The translations under genes and the position numbers were made by a program. From Verrucomicrobiota bacterium (GTDB taxonomy: Bacteria > Verrucomicrobiota > Verrucomicrobiia > Chthoniobacterales > Xiphinematobacteraceae), in assembly GCA_003176035.1 (NCBI GenBank), contig PSRL01000107.1, forward strand, positions 1 through 6,313: DNA of 6,313 nucleotides, written 5' to 3'. The notes below the pieces were generated by a model, which saw only the letters and a program-made list of their open reading frames with translations, was not told the origin of the DNA and did not search any database. This document shows, piece by piece, positions 1 to 5,260 of the stretch. Numbering within the stretch: the stretch's first letter is position 1; each line of letters starts with the position of its first letter.

Positions 1-1
1 A

Positions 2-1417
2 AATGGAATGCCTGTTAGTCTGAATAATGACGTCAAATTTCCAATCGGTGCCATAGGAATGGATCCCAATGATCCTTTGGATGGTTTTCGCATGACGACA
101 GATGCCGCCACACAGACGGCGGTTTTTACGAGAACTATGGATAACGGTATCCAAATTACCAAACGCTTCATAGTTCCTGCTTCCCAAGCACCGGTTGATC
201 AGTATCAAGTGCAGCTGGAGATCTCTTTTCGCAACCCAACCTTAGTCACCGTGTCTTGGCCTTCCTATTGGGTGGGCGTCGGAGGGGCGGTGGCGCTGCA
301 TCACACCGATCTCTCAACTTACACCCAATTTGATTGGTCCACCGGCAGCAAAGCGAACGCAATTGACGTAAACTGGTTCGATGGATCTCGAATCCCTCTT
401 TTGGGAATAGAAACACGTGCGCCGGCTTTAATTTATAAACAGAGCACCTCACCTCTCGCCTGGGCCTCTGTGAGTAGCCAATACTTTTGCACCATTTTGA
501 ATTCTCTGAACGCTGCCGGAAGCGGCATTTGGGCAGTCCGAACCCGGATATCCGACACCCCTAAAATAGATGGCATCTTAGGTGGCATGGAGCTGGCCGG
601 TTTCAATATAGCCCCAGGCCAAACTGTTACCCACTCATTCCTGCTCTATTCGGGACCCAAGGAGCTGCATCGCTTGCAAGCCCTTGGTAAAGGACAGGAC
701 AGTCTTCTGAAGTATGGCCCCTTTAAAGTTGTCAGTGAAGGGCTGCTTTGGGGAATGAACAAACTTCATGGGTGGTTTGGAAATTACGCTTGGGCCATCA
801 TCGCTCTCACACTGATCATTAAGCTATGCCTCTGGCCTCTACAAAATAAGGCGACTCAGGCGATGCGCCGAATGTCGCTGCTGACCCCTAAGATGACAGA
901 GCTGCGGGAAAAGTATCGGGATGACCCGCAGAAAATGAATGAGGAAATGATGAAGTTGTATCGGGAATATGGCGTCAATCCCTTTGGCGGGTGCTTTCCC
1001 ATGCTGATTCAAATCCCTATATTCTTTGGATTTTATTCCATGTTGGGGACCTCTATTGAACTGCGCGACAGTTCCTTCCTCTGGATTCATGACCTCTCAC
1101 AGCCGGACACCATTGCGCATATCGTCGGGATGCCCATCAATCTCTTACCGATTATTATGGCTGGTACAATGGTCTGGCAAATGGCAATCACACCGAAAAG
1201 TGGCGATGCCGTACAGCAGAGGATTTTTTATTTTATGCCGGTCATTTTTCTCGCATTTTGCTATAACTATGCGAGTGGATTGGCGCTTTATTGGACAACT
1301 CAGAACCTCTTCTCCATCGTCCAACTCTATTTGACTAGAAATCAGCCATTGCCAAAACTGGAGAAAAAGGGCGCCGTTGAACGGCGCATGGCTGGAAAAA
1401 TAAAGCGAAAAGGCTAA
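2..1417 (+). CDS. yidC: Membrane protein insertase YidC (5'-truncated by window)
   Basis: YidC/Oxa1 insertase of the inner membrane, which inserts and folds membrane proteins with or without SecYEG. The frame is open from the first bases, so the true start and first transmembrane segment lie upstream; the ATG at position 8 is internal. Counting from that ATG, residues 1 to about 235 are the beta-rich periplasmic domain of Gram-negative YidC. The conserved insertase core follows: TM2 around 260-280 (ending CLWPLQNK), a charged cytoplasmic helical hairpin rich in K, R, E and M (about 285-325), the NPFGGCFPMLIQIPIFFGFY block, the LWIHDLS periplasmic turn, a TM near 378-395, and the MPVIF...ASGLALYW final pair. 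The tail is basic (KIKRKG), as usual for ribosome contact. The groove position that is Arg366 in E. coli is Lys here (residue 272, codon 821-823). Identification is very secure. Confidence 0.97.
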   Translation, partial: NGMPVSLNNDVKFPIGAIGMDPNDPLDGFRMTTDAATQTAVFTRTMDNGIQITKRFIVPASQAPVDQYQVQLEISFRNPTLVTVSWPSYWVGVGGAVALHHTDLSTYTQFDWSTGSKANAIDVNWFDGSRIPLLGIETRAPALIYKQSTSPLAWASVSSQYFCTILNSLNAAGSGIWAVRTRISDTPKIDGILGGMELAGFNIAPGQTVTHSFLLYSGPKELHRLQALGKGQDSLLKYGPFKVVSEGLLWGMNKLHGWFGNYAWAIIALTLIIKLCLWPLQNKATQAMRRMSLLTPKMTELREKYRDDPQKMNEEMMKLYREYGVNPFGGCFPMLIQIPIFFGFYSMLGTSIELRDSSFLWIHDLSQPDTIAHIVGMPINLLPIIMAGTMVWQMAITPKSGDAVQQRIFYFMPVIFLAFCYNYASGLALYWTTQNLFSIVQLYLTRNQPLPKLEKKGAVERRMAGKIKRKG

Positions 1418-1428
1418 ATTTTTAAAAG

Positions 1429-1450
1429 CTCTTCCTAGGTTTTGGGAGAG
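1429..1450 (+). other. Hairpin in the yidC-jag gap
   Basis: Seven base pairs (1429-1435 with 1444-1450, one G-U) enclose an 8-nt loop, 12 nt after the yidC stop. No T tract follows on the + strand, so a rho-independent terminator is not supported. It could be an mRNA 3'-end or processing structure. The rest of the 206-nt gap (1418-1623) shows only short inverted repeats (1479-1492, 1508-1528) and no ORF that I trust. Confidence 0.3.
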
Positions 1451-1623
1451 AGGTTCCAGTAAGGTCTCGCTGCCTAACGCTATTGCGATAGCTCGGAAAA
1501 GACGGATGCCGATGCAAGCGGATTCGGCCTGGCGTACTCATCCAAATTGGCTTCTTTAAATGGTTTTGGACCAAGCTCCTATTTCTCCTGGAACCCGGGC
1601 ATTCCTTGCTCTAAAATTTATCG

Positions 1624-2076
1624 ATGAGCCAAACACCTGCCGAGGTTCTTGACACAATTTTGGGTTATTTGGGATTCCCCTGCACAATTGATGAACAGTA
1701 CCGAGATGGACATCTAGTCTTACAGGTATTGACTCACGACGCGGACCGGCTAATTGGCCGACGGGGGGAAATTCTGGAGGACCTCCAGTTCCTGGTGAAC
1801 TGCCTCCTCCAAGCCCGGGATCGCTGCGCCGAACGGGTGATAGTGGACGTTGAACACCATCGCGCTATGCGAGACGACGCTTTCATTCATAAAATCAAAC
1901 AATTGGCGGAGGGCGTTCGAAGGACAGGCAGACCTCTGCAAACGGATCCCCTCAACTCCTACGATCGGCGTTTGGTTCACAATGCATTCATGGATGACCC
2001 GGATCTTATTACCAGTAGTCCTCCTGAAAAGAATCGTTTCAAGCGTGTTTCCATTCGGAAAAAAAATAGTTCGTAG
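1624..2076 (+). CDS. jag: Jag-like KH/R3H RNA-binding protein
   Basis: Cytoplasmic single-strand nucleic-acid-binding protein of the SpoIIIJ-associated (Jag/KhpB) family. The 150 residues carry a KH domain at about 5-80 with a GxxG loop (GRRG, 45-48, within DRLIGRRGEILEDLQFL). An R3H domain lies at about 85-147, with the diagnostic Arg115-xxx-His119 in YDRRLVHNAF, followed by DDPDLITSS and RFKRVSI. The N-terminal Jag_N domain of Firmicute homologues (about 200 residues or more) is absent, so this is the short KH-R3H form. The ATG at 1624 is chosen because the frame is closed by a TAA at 1612-1614 and no other standard start lies between; no clear Shine-Dalgarno sequence precedes it. Its position after yidC matches the widespread yidC-jag pairing. 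In other bacteria such proteins bind many RNAs and affect cell envelope and division; the role here is inferred from family and context. Confidence 0.9.
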   Translation: MSQTPAEVLDTILGYLGFPCTIDEQYRDGHLVLQVLTHDADRLIGRRGEILEDLQFLVNCLLQARDRCAERVIVDVEHHRAMRDDAFIHKIKQLAEGVRRTGRPLQTDPLNSYDRRLVHNAFMDDPDLITSSPPEKNRFKRVSIRKKNSS

Positions 2077-2139
2077 CCCTGAGGGGCAAATGGTAATTAA
2101 AGTTCGCTTACTTTGTAGAGACCAAGCAACTAGACCAGC

Positions 2140-2144
2140 AAGGA
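2140..2144 (+). promoter_or_regulatory. Ribosome binding site of the AI-2E-family gene
   Basis: AAGGA four bases before the ATG at 2149. The spacing is short but supports this start. A 4-bp GCCC/GGGC hairpin (2076-2087) sits at the end of the preceding gene; it has no T tract, so read-through from upstream is plausible. Confidence 0.55.
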
Positions 2145-2148
2145 TTAC

Positions 2149-3318
2149 ATGGAACCCTCAATTTTTCAGCGCAAGACCTGGTGGGCTGCTTTGACGACAT
2201 TGGCAGTCTTAGTCTTAGCTGGCGCGCTGGCTTCCGGCATATTTTTATTAAGTAAATTGGTGGTCTATCTCCAGGTACTTTTGCTTCCCCTCGCCATTGC
2301 GGGCATCCTAGCTTATCTTTTGGCACCTGTGATGGAATGGCTTTGCCAAAGCGGACTGTCTCGGGCATGGGCTGCGATCCTGATTTTTTTAACCGTTGTC
2401 TTGGTACTGATTTCTATTTTTGTTTGGGTAGCTCCACCTGCGTATCGTCAAGGCAGTGAATTTATTCAGCAGTTTCCGGTATACGCCAATCGAATCAAGG
2501 AACTCGTCAACGAAGGAATCCTTCAGATGCAGAAGCTTCAGGAGCTTTCCTTTTTGTATAAATCCCAGATCACTGAAGGAAGCCGGCCCGATCCCTTTGC
2601 AGCTTATGCGTCTGGCGTGGTAAATGACATGCTTCTGTGGCTGGAACAATTGTTCCCGAACGTGATTGCCGCTATAGGCAATTTTCTGAAAAATAGCGCG
2701 GGTGGAGTATTCGGAATACTGGCGCTTATTCTGAGCTTAGTCCTGGTTCCGATTTTTTTATTTTTCTTTCTCGTGGATGGACCGGCAATCAGATCGCGGT
2801 GGATGAACTATCTCCCTTTATGGAATTCGCCATTAAAAAGCGAGGTTGCCGCAGTGCTCACTGAAATTAATCAATATCTGATTAACTTTTTTAGAGGCCA
2901 ACTCATTGTGAGCCTAATCGACGGAGCTTTAATCGGCTTTTTCCTGCTTCTGGTAGGATTGGATTTTGCCGTTTTAATTGGCTTGATGACGGGAATCATA
3001 GCCATGATCCCTTACATCGGTATTGTCATTTGCTGGGTGCCGGCATTTCTCATCTCGATTGTGCAGTTTGGGGATCCCTGGCATCCGCTGATCGTGACGC
3101 TCATCTTCTTTGTGACGAACCAGCTCGAAAGCATGTTTATCGCCCCTCGTATCGTGGGGGACTCCGTAGGTTTGCATCCCTTTGTGGTAATTGTTTCCGT
3201 CTTAGGATGGAGTATTGTACTGGGTGGATTCATGGGAGCCTTGCTTGCGGTGCCCCTCACCGCTACCTTAAAAGTTCTCTTGACGAGGTATGTTTGGGGC
3301 TCCTCAGAGCCCTCTTAA
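2149..3318 (+). CDS. AI-2E family (PerM/TqsA-like) membrane transporter
   Basis: Multi-pass inner-membrane protein of the AI-2E/UPF0118 family (Pfam AI-2E_transport). The 389 residues follow the family plan. Three N-terminal hydrophobic segments (about 14-35, 40-62, 74-95) are followed by a polar, helical soluble region of about 90 residues (96-185). A further set of C-terminal segments follows (about 186-208, 252-275, 276-308, 312-325, 344-376). Family-typical blocks are GLMTGIIAMIPYIG (278-291), NQLESMFIAPRIVGDSVGLHP (324-344) and GALLAVPLTATLKVLL (363-378). Members have been linked to autoinducer-2 export, Na+/H+ antiport or general permease roles, so the substrate cannot be read from sequence. 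The gene starts 72 nt after jag and ends 64 nt before lgt, in the same direction. The family is certain; the function is open. Confidence 0.9.
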   Translation: MEPSIFQRKTWWAALTTLAVLVLAGALASGIFLLSKLVVYLQVLLLPLAIAGILAYLLAPVMEWLCQSGLSRAWAAILIFLTVVLVLISIFVWVAPPAYRQGSEFIQQFPVYANRIKELVNEGILQMQKLQELSFLYKSQITEGSRPDPFAAYASGVVNDMLLWLEQLFPNVIAAIGNFLKNSAGGVFGILALILSLVLVPIFLFFFLVDGPAIRSRWMNYLPLWNSPLKSEVAAVLTEINQYLINFFRGQLIVSLIDGALIGFFLLLVGLDFAVLIGLMTGIIAMIPYIGIVICWVPAFLISIVQFGDPWHPLIVTLIFFVTNQLESMFIAPRIVGDSVGLHPFVVIVSVLGWSIVLGGFMGALLAVPLTATLKVLLTRYVWGSSEPS

Positions 3319-3341
3319 AAGTACATTGTCCTAGGATTCGC

Positions 3342-3359
3342 AACCGTTGATTGACGGTT
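3342..3359 (+). other. Perfect 6-bp hairpin in front of lgt
   Basis: AACCGT (3342-3347) pairs with ACGGTT (3354-3359) around a 6-nt loop, 23 nt after the transporter stop. Only TTTAA follows, so it is at most a weak terminator. It contains the TTG at 3347, the most upstream in-frame start for lgt, which argues against that start. Confidence 0.35.
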
Positions 3360-3382
3360 TAACAACCAGAAAAAGACCTGTA

Positions 3383-4369
3383 ATGCCGCTCCTTGCCTAT
3401 TACCTTCATCATTTAAGTCCATTTCTCATCCAGTTCGGCTCGAATATTGGGATCCGTTACTACGGCCTTGCCTATGTGCTCGGATTTCTCTGTGGCTATT
3501 GGCTCTATCGATTGCTTGTTAAACGAGGATACTCGGAGATGCAGCCGTCACAAGTTGCTGATTTTATGCTCTGGTGGGTGGTCCTTGGAACCCTCATTGG
3601 CGGCCGCCTCGGTTATATGCTGTTATACGACACGCGTGCATTTTTGGATCACCCCTTGAGCTTTTTCGAAATTTGGCAAGGAGGCATGGCTAGTCATGGG
3701 GGAATGATTGGCCTCTGCGTAGCAACTCTCATATATGCACGCAAACACAGGATCTCCTGGCTCAATACCGTCGATAATCTTGCCGTCGTTGCTCCCATAG
3801 GGCTCTTCTTTGGACGGTGCGCAAATTTTATTAATGGTGAACTCTTTGGAAGGGCGACTTCCCTTCCTTGGGCCGTACAATTTCCACGCGAGCTCTATTT
3901 CATTGACCCCAATAGGGCCGGCCCAATTCTTGAGCAAGCCTCCCAAATTAGGCCGGATTTCGGTGTCTTGGAAATCCTGATTGCCCACGTGCCAACTTCT
4001 CCCGCCTTGCAACACCTCTTAGCCCAGTCCTTAACGCCGAGACATCCCTCTCAAATTTACGAAGCTCTTTTGGAAGGCGTACTTCTCTTTCTTTTACTCT
4101 GGTTCTTTAGAACTCATGTTCGATGGCCCAATGGTATCCTCAGCGGCTTGTTCTGTATCTTCTATGCATTCTTTCGATTCTGCGTTGAATTTGTCCGCGA
4201 ACCTGACGCCCCTCTTGTTGCGGGAATGTCGCGAGGACAGTTTTTTTCCCTGTTTCTGATACCGCTGGGAGTAGGCCTGATTCTTGCTGGATTTTTGATA
4301 CGGTCGTACCCACCAATTTTTCGGCGAGATTTTCCCGTGGGCTTTAAAAAACAAAGCCAACGGACATGA
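3383..4369 (+). CDS. lgt: Prolipoprotein diacylglyceryl transferase Lgt
   Basis: Integral inner-membrane enzyme that transfers diacylglycerol from phosphatidylglycerol to the lipobox cysteine of prolipoproteins, the first step of lipoprotein maturation before LspA and Lnt. From the ATG at 3383 it has 328 residues. An in-frame TTG at 3347 would add 12, but it lies in a hairpin, and the MPLLAYYLHHLSPFLI start matches the family. Conserved features are GIRYYGLAY (about 23-31), GGMASHGG with His105 (E. coli His103), and the Lgt signature GRCANFINGE with Arg145 (E. coli Arg143). RHPSQIYE follows at about 220-227, then YAFFRFCVEFVREPD with Tyr261 and Arg265 (E. coli Tyr235 and Arg239), and MSRGQFFSLFLIP near the end. 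The stretch between the signature and HPSQ is some 20 residues longer than I recall for E. coli. Several hydrophobic helices are evident. All known key residues are kept, so it should be active. Confidence 0.97.
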   Translation: MPLLAYYLHHLSPFLIQFGSNIGIRYYGLAYVLGFLCGYWLYRLLVKRGYSEMQPSQVADFMLWWVVLGTLIGGRLGYMLLYDTRAFLDHPLSFFEIWQGGMASHGGMIGLCVATLIYARKHRISWLNTVDNLAVVAPIGLFFGRCANFINGELFGRATSLPWAVQFPRELYFIDPNRAGPILEQASQIRPDFGVLEILIAHVPTSPALQHLLAQSLTPRHPSQIYEALLEGVLLFLLLWFFRTHVRWPNGILSGLFCIFYAFFRFCVEFVREPDAPLVAGMSRGQFFSLFLIPLGVGLILAGFLIRSYPPIFRRDFPVGFKKQSQRT

Positions 4370-4391
4370 AAAGGGACTGCTAACAATTGAT

Positions 4392-4426
4392 GCTCCAAAC
4401 CTTGGGAGAGGTTCCAGAGCGTTTTT
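4392..4426 (+). terminator. Candidate rho-independent terminator after lgt
   Basis: AACCT (4398-4402) pairs with AGGTT (4409-4413) around a 6-nt loop. GCTC (4392-4395) pairs with GAGC (4417-4420) across a small internal loop. G and then TTTTT (4422-4426) follow directly. It starts 22 nt after the lgt stop, the right place and strand. The stem is interrupted, so strength is uncertain. Confidence 0.45.
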
Positions 4427-4443
4427 CAATTGAATAATCACAT

Positions 4444-4486
4444 GTTGTTGCCAGAAATTTTTTGGCCCAAGCGCGAAAGCAACAAC
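4444..4486. other. 8-bp stem-loop in the lgt-panD gap
   Basis: GTTGTTGC (4444-4451) is perfectly complementary to GCAACAAC (4479-4486), leaving a 27-nt loop. The near-palindrome GCCAGAAATTTTTTGGC (4450-4466) overlaps the 5' arm, so the two structures could compete. It may be part of a structured RNA or an lgt 3' end. Confidence 0.3.
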
Positions 4487-4535
4487 CGGCCATATCTTGA
4501 GGATACGGATCGGTTGGGGCGACAAAGCCTGGGAC

Positions 4536-4566
4536 AAAAAGGCCGGCAACCCCGCGGCAATTTTTT
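4536..4566 (+). terminator. Second terminator-like hairpin, possibly bidirectional
   Basis: AAAAA (4536-4540), then GCCG (4542-4545) pairing with CGGC (4555-4558) around a 9-nt loop, then AA and TTTTTT (4561-4566). The flanking A and T runs could extend the stem and would give a U tract on either strand. The GC stem is only 4 bp, so confidence is modest. Confidence 0.35.
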
Positions 4567-4581
4567 GCAACAGGTAATTAT

Positions 4582-4599
4582 TTAGTTAATAAATGCTCT
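4582..4599 (+). repeat. 18-nt leader motif, copy 1
   Basis: TTAGTTAATAAATGCTCT. It matches copy 3 (4845-4862) at 16 of 18 positions; over 27 nt, 4574-4600 and 4837-4863 agree at 24. It also matches the reverse complement of copy 2 (4738-4755) at 16 of 18, and both differences become G-U pairs in RNA. Confidence 0.6.
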
Positions 4600-4668
4600 A
4601 GGGAAAGATCAGAGATCAGATAAAGATACGTTAACATGTTCCATGTACGCTGTTTAAAGGAATTTTCT

Positions 4669-4692
4669 ATGCGCGTTCCGGAAGAATTGTAA
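4669..4692 (+). CDS. Possible 7-codon leader ORF
   Basis: ATG followed by six sense codons (MRVPEEL) and TAA. AAAGGAA (4656-4662) lies six bases before the ATG, a better Shine-Dalgarno sequence than those of jag or lgt. It sits inside the loop enclosed by motif copies 1 and 2. A leader peptide is conceivable, but an ORF this short is easily fortuitous. Confidence 0.15.
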   Translation: MRVPEEL

Positions 4693-4737
4693 AGCAGGTC
4701 AAAGTTTGCTACTCTCATTAATTCTCAATCTAAAACC

Positions 4738-4755
4738 AGGGCGTTTATTAACTAA
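4738..4755 (-). repeat. 18-nt leader motif, copy 2 (inverted)
   Basis: Read on the minus strand this is TTAGTTAATAAACGCCCT, 16 of 18 identical to copy 1 and 14 of 18 to copy 3. As RNA it could pair with copy 1 (18 consecutive pairs including two G-U) or with copy 3 (16 pairs, two mismatches), but not with both at once. Confidence 0.5.
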
Positions 4756-4781
4756 CGAGTTGCATGTTGCAAGGAATTGCC

Positions 4782-4907
4782 ATGGGGGATCGGCCTTCTA
4801 ACCCAAGTTCGACAGCCGCCGGACCCGGTGCCGGTTGTAATAATTTAATTAACAAATGCTCTAATTTTATAAGGAGGGTTAATTCTCTATGTGGATCAGT
4901 TTGTTAA
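4782..4907 (+). CDS. Possible 41-residue upstream ORF overlapping panD start
   Basis: The ORF begins at ATG 4782, six bases after AAGGA (4771-4775), and runs 41 codons to TAA 4905-4907, in a different frame from panD. It overlaps the first 19 bases of panD and covers motif copy 3 and the panD ribosome binding site. The predicted peptide begins MGDRPSNPSSTAAGPGAG and ends in a Cys- and Arg-containing stretch; I recognise no family. Its translation could expose or occlude the panD start (coupling), or the ORF could be accidental. Only the ribosome binding site and the overlap support it. Confidence 0.22.
   Translation: MGDRPSNPSSTAAGPGAGCNNLINKCSNFIRRVNSLCGSVC
4845..4862 (+). repeat. 18-nt leader motif, copy 3
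   Basis: TTAATTAACAAATGCTCT, ending 8 bases before the panD ribosome binding site. It is 16 of 18 identical to copy 1. Its closeness to the ribosome binding site makes it the copy most likely to affect panD, either as a protein-binding site or through RNA pairing. Confidence 0.55.
4871..4877 (+). promoter_or_regulatory. Strong Shine-Dalgarno sequence of panD
   Basis: AAGGAGG, a full match to the anti-Shine-Dalgarno core, 11 bases before the ATG at 4889. The spacing is slightly long. It is much the best ribosome binding site in the window and fixes the panD start. Confidence 0.85.
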
Positions 4908-5248
4908 AATCTAAAATTCATCGCGCCACAGTGACTGGGGCCTCGTTGGATTACGAAGGGAGTTTGACCATTTCGGCCGACTTGGCCGAGAGGGTTTATT
5001 TGCTTCCTTATGAAAGGATTCTCATCAGCAACATGAACAATGGGCATCGATTTGAAACGTACGTGATCTATGGCCCTGCAGGCAAAGGTTGCATTGAATT
5101 GAATGGCGCTACCGCCCGTCTTGGAGAAATTGGAGATCGACTGACCATCATGTCCTTCGCTCAACTTGAAAAAGAAGAGGCTGCTCGCCATAAACCTTCG
5201 GTAATATTGGTGGATGAACGGAATCAAATTGTTCGTGCATCCTACTGA
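4889..5248 (+). CDS. panD: Aspartate 1-decarboxylase proenzyme PanD
   Basis: Cytoplasmic pyruvoyl-dependent enzyme that decarboxylates L-aspartate to beta-alanine, which PanC joins to pantoate in pantothenate and CoA synthesis. The 119 residues are normal for the family. The start MWISLLKSKIHRATVT is typical, with Lys9 and His11. Self-cleavage between Gly24 and Ser25 in LDYEGSLTI would turn Ser25 into the pyruvoyl group, giving a short beta and a longer alpha chain. Tyr22, Arg54 and Tyr58 (in NGHRFETYVI) and Asn72 (in LNGATARLG) match the known active-site and processing positions. The KPSVILVDERNQIV end is also usual. The gene follows a long leader and a full Shine-Dalgarno sequence, and a hypothetical gene follows after 12 nt, so the two are probably cotranscribed. 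No other pantothenate gene lies in the window. Confidence 0.97.
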   Translation: MWISLLKSKIHRATVTGASLDYEGSLTISADLAERVYLLPYERILISNMNNGHRFETYVIYGPAGKGCIELNGATARLGEIGDRLTIMSFAQLEKEEAARHKPSVILVDERNQIVRASY

Positions 5249-5260
5249 GCCGTTTCTGTA

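Larger units (their letters stand above)
4370..4888. other. Long lgt-panD intergenic region with repeats and structure
   Basis: I find no convincing gene in these 519 nt. From left to right it holds two terminator-like hairpins (4392-4426, 4536-4566), an 8-bp stem (4444-4451 with 4479-4486) and three copies of an 18-nt AT-rich motif. It also holds two short ORFs with Shine-Dalgarno sequences (4669-4692, 4782-4907) and the strong panD ribosome binding site. I see no promoter with good -35 and -10 boxes. The forward frame through 4390-4840 is interrupted by several stops at about the random rate and translates to nothing I recognise, so a decayed gene is possible but not supported. A panD 5' leader, a small RNA gene or degraded sequence are the alternatives. 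Confidence 0.6.

Noticed and set aside
3347..3382. TTG start for lgt, adding 12 residues
   Set aside because: The added residues are polar and unlike Lgt N-termini, and the codon lies in a 6-bp hairpin; the ATG at 3383 fits the family.
3623..4015. 130-codon minus-strand ORF inside lgt
   Set aside because: It is wholly antisense to the conserved Lgt core; its composition is that of a shadow frame.
4094..4570. 158-codon minus-strand ORF overlapping the 3' end of lgt and the intergenic region
   Set aside because: Most of it is antisense to well-conserved lgt codons, and the intergenic part resembles no known protein and has no evident ribosome binding site.
4565..4592. Promoter with TTGCAA and TAATAA spaced 16 bp
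   Set aside because: The -10 candidate matches the consensus at only three of six positions in a very AT-rich stretch.
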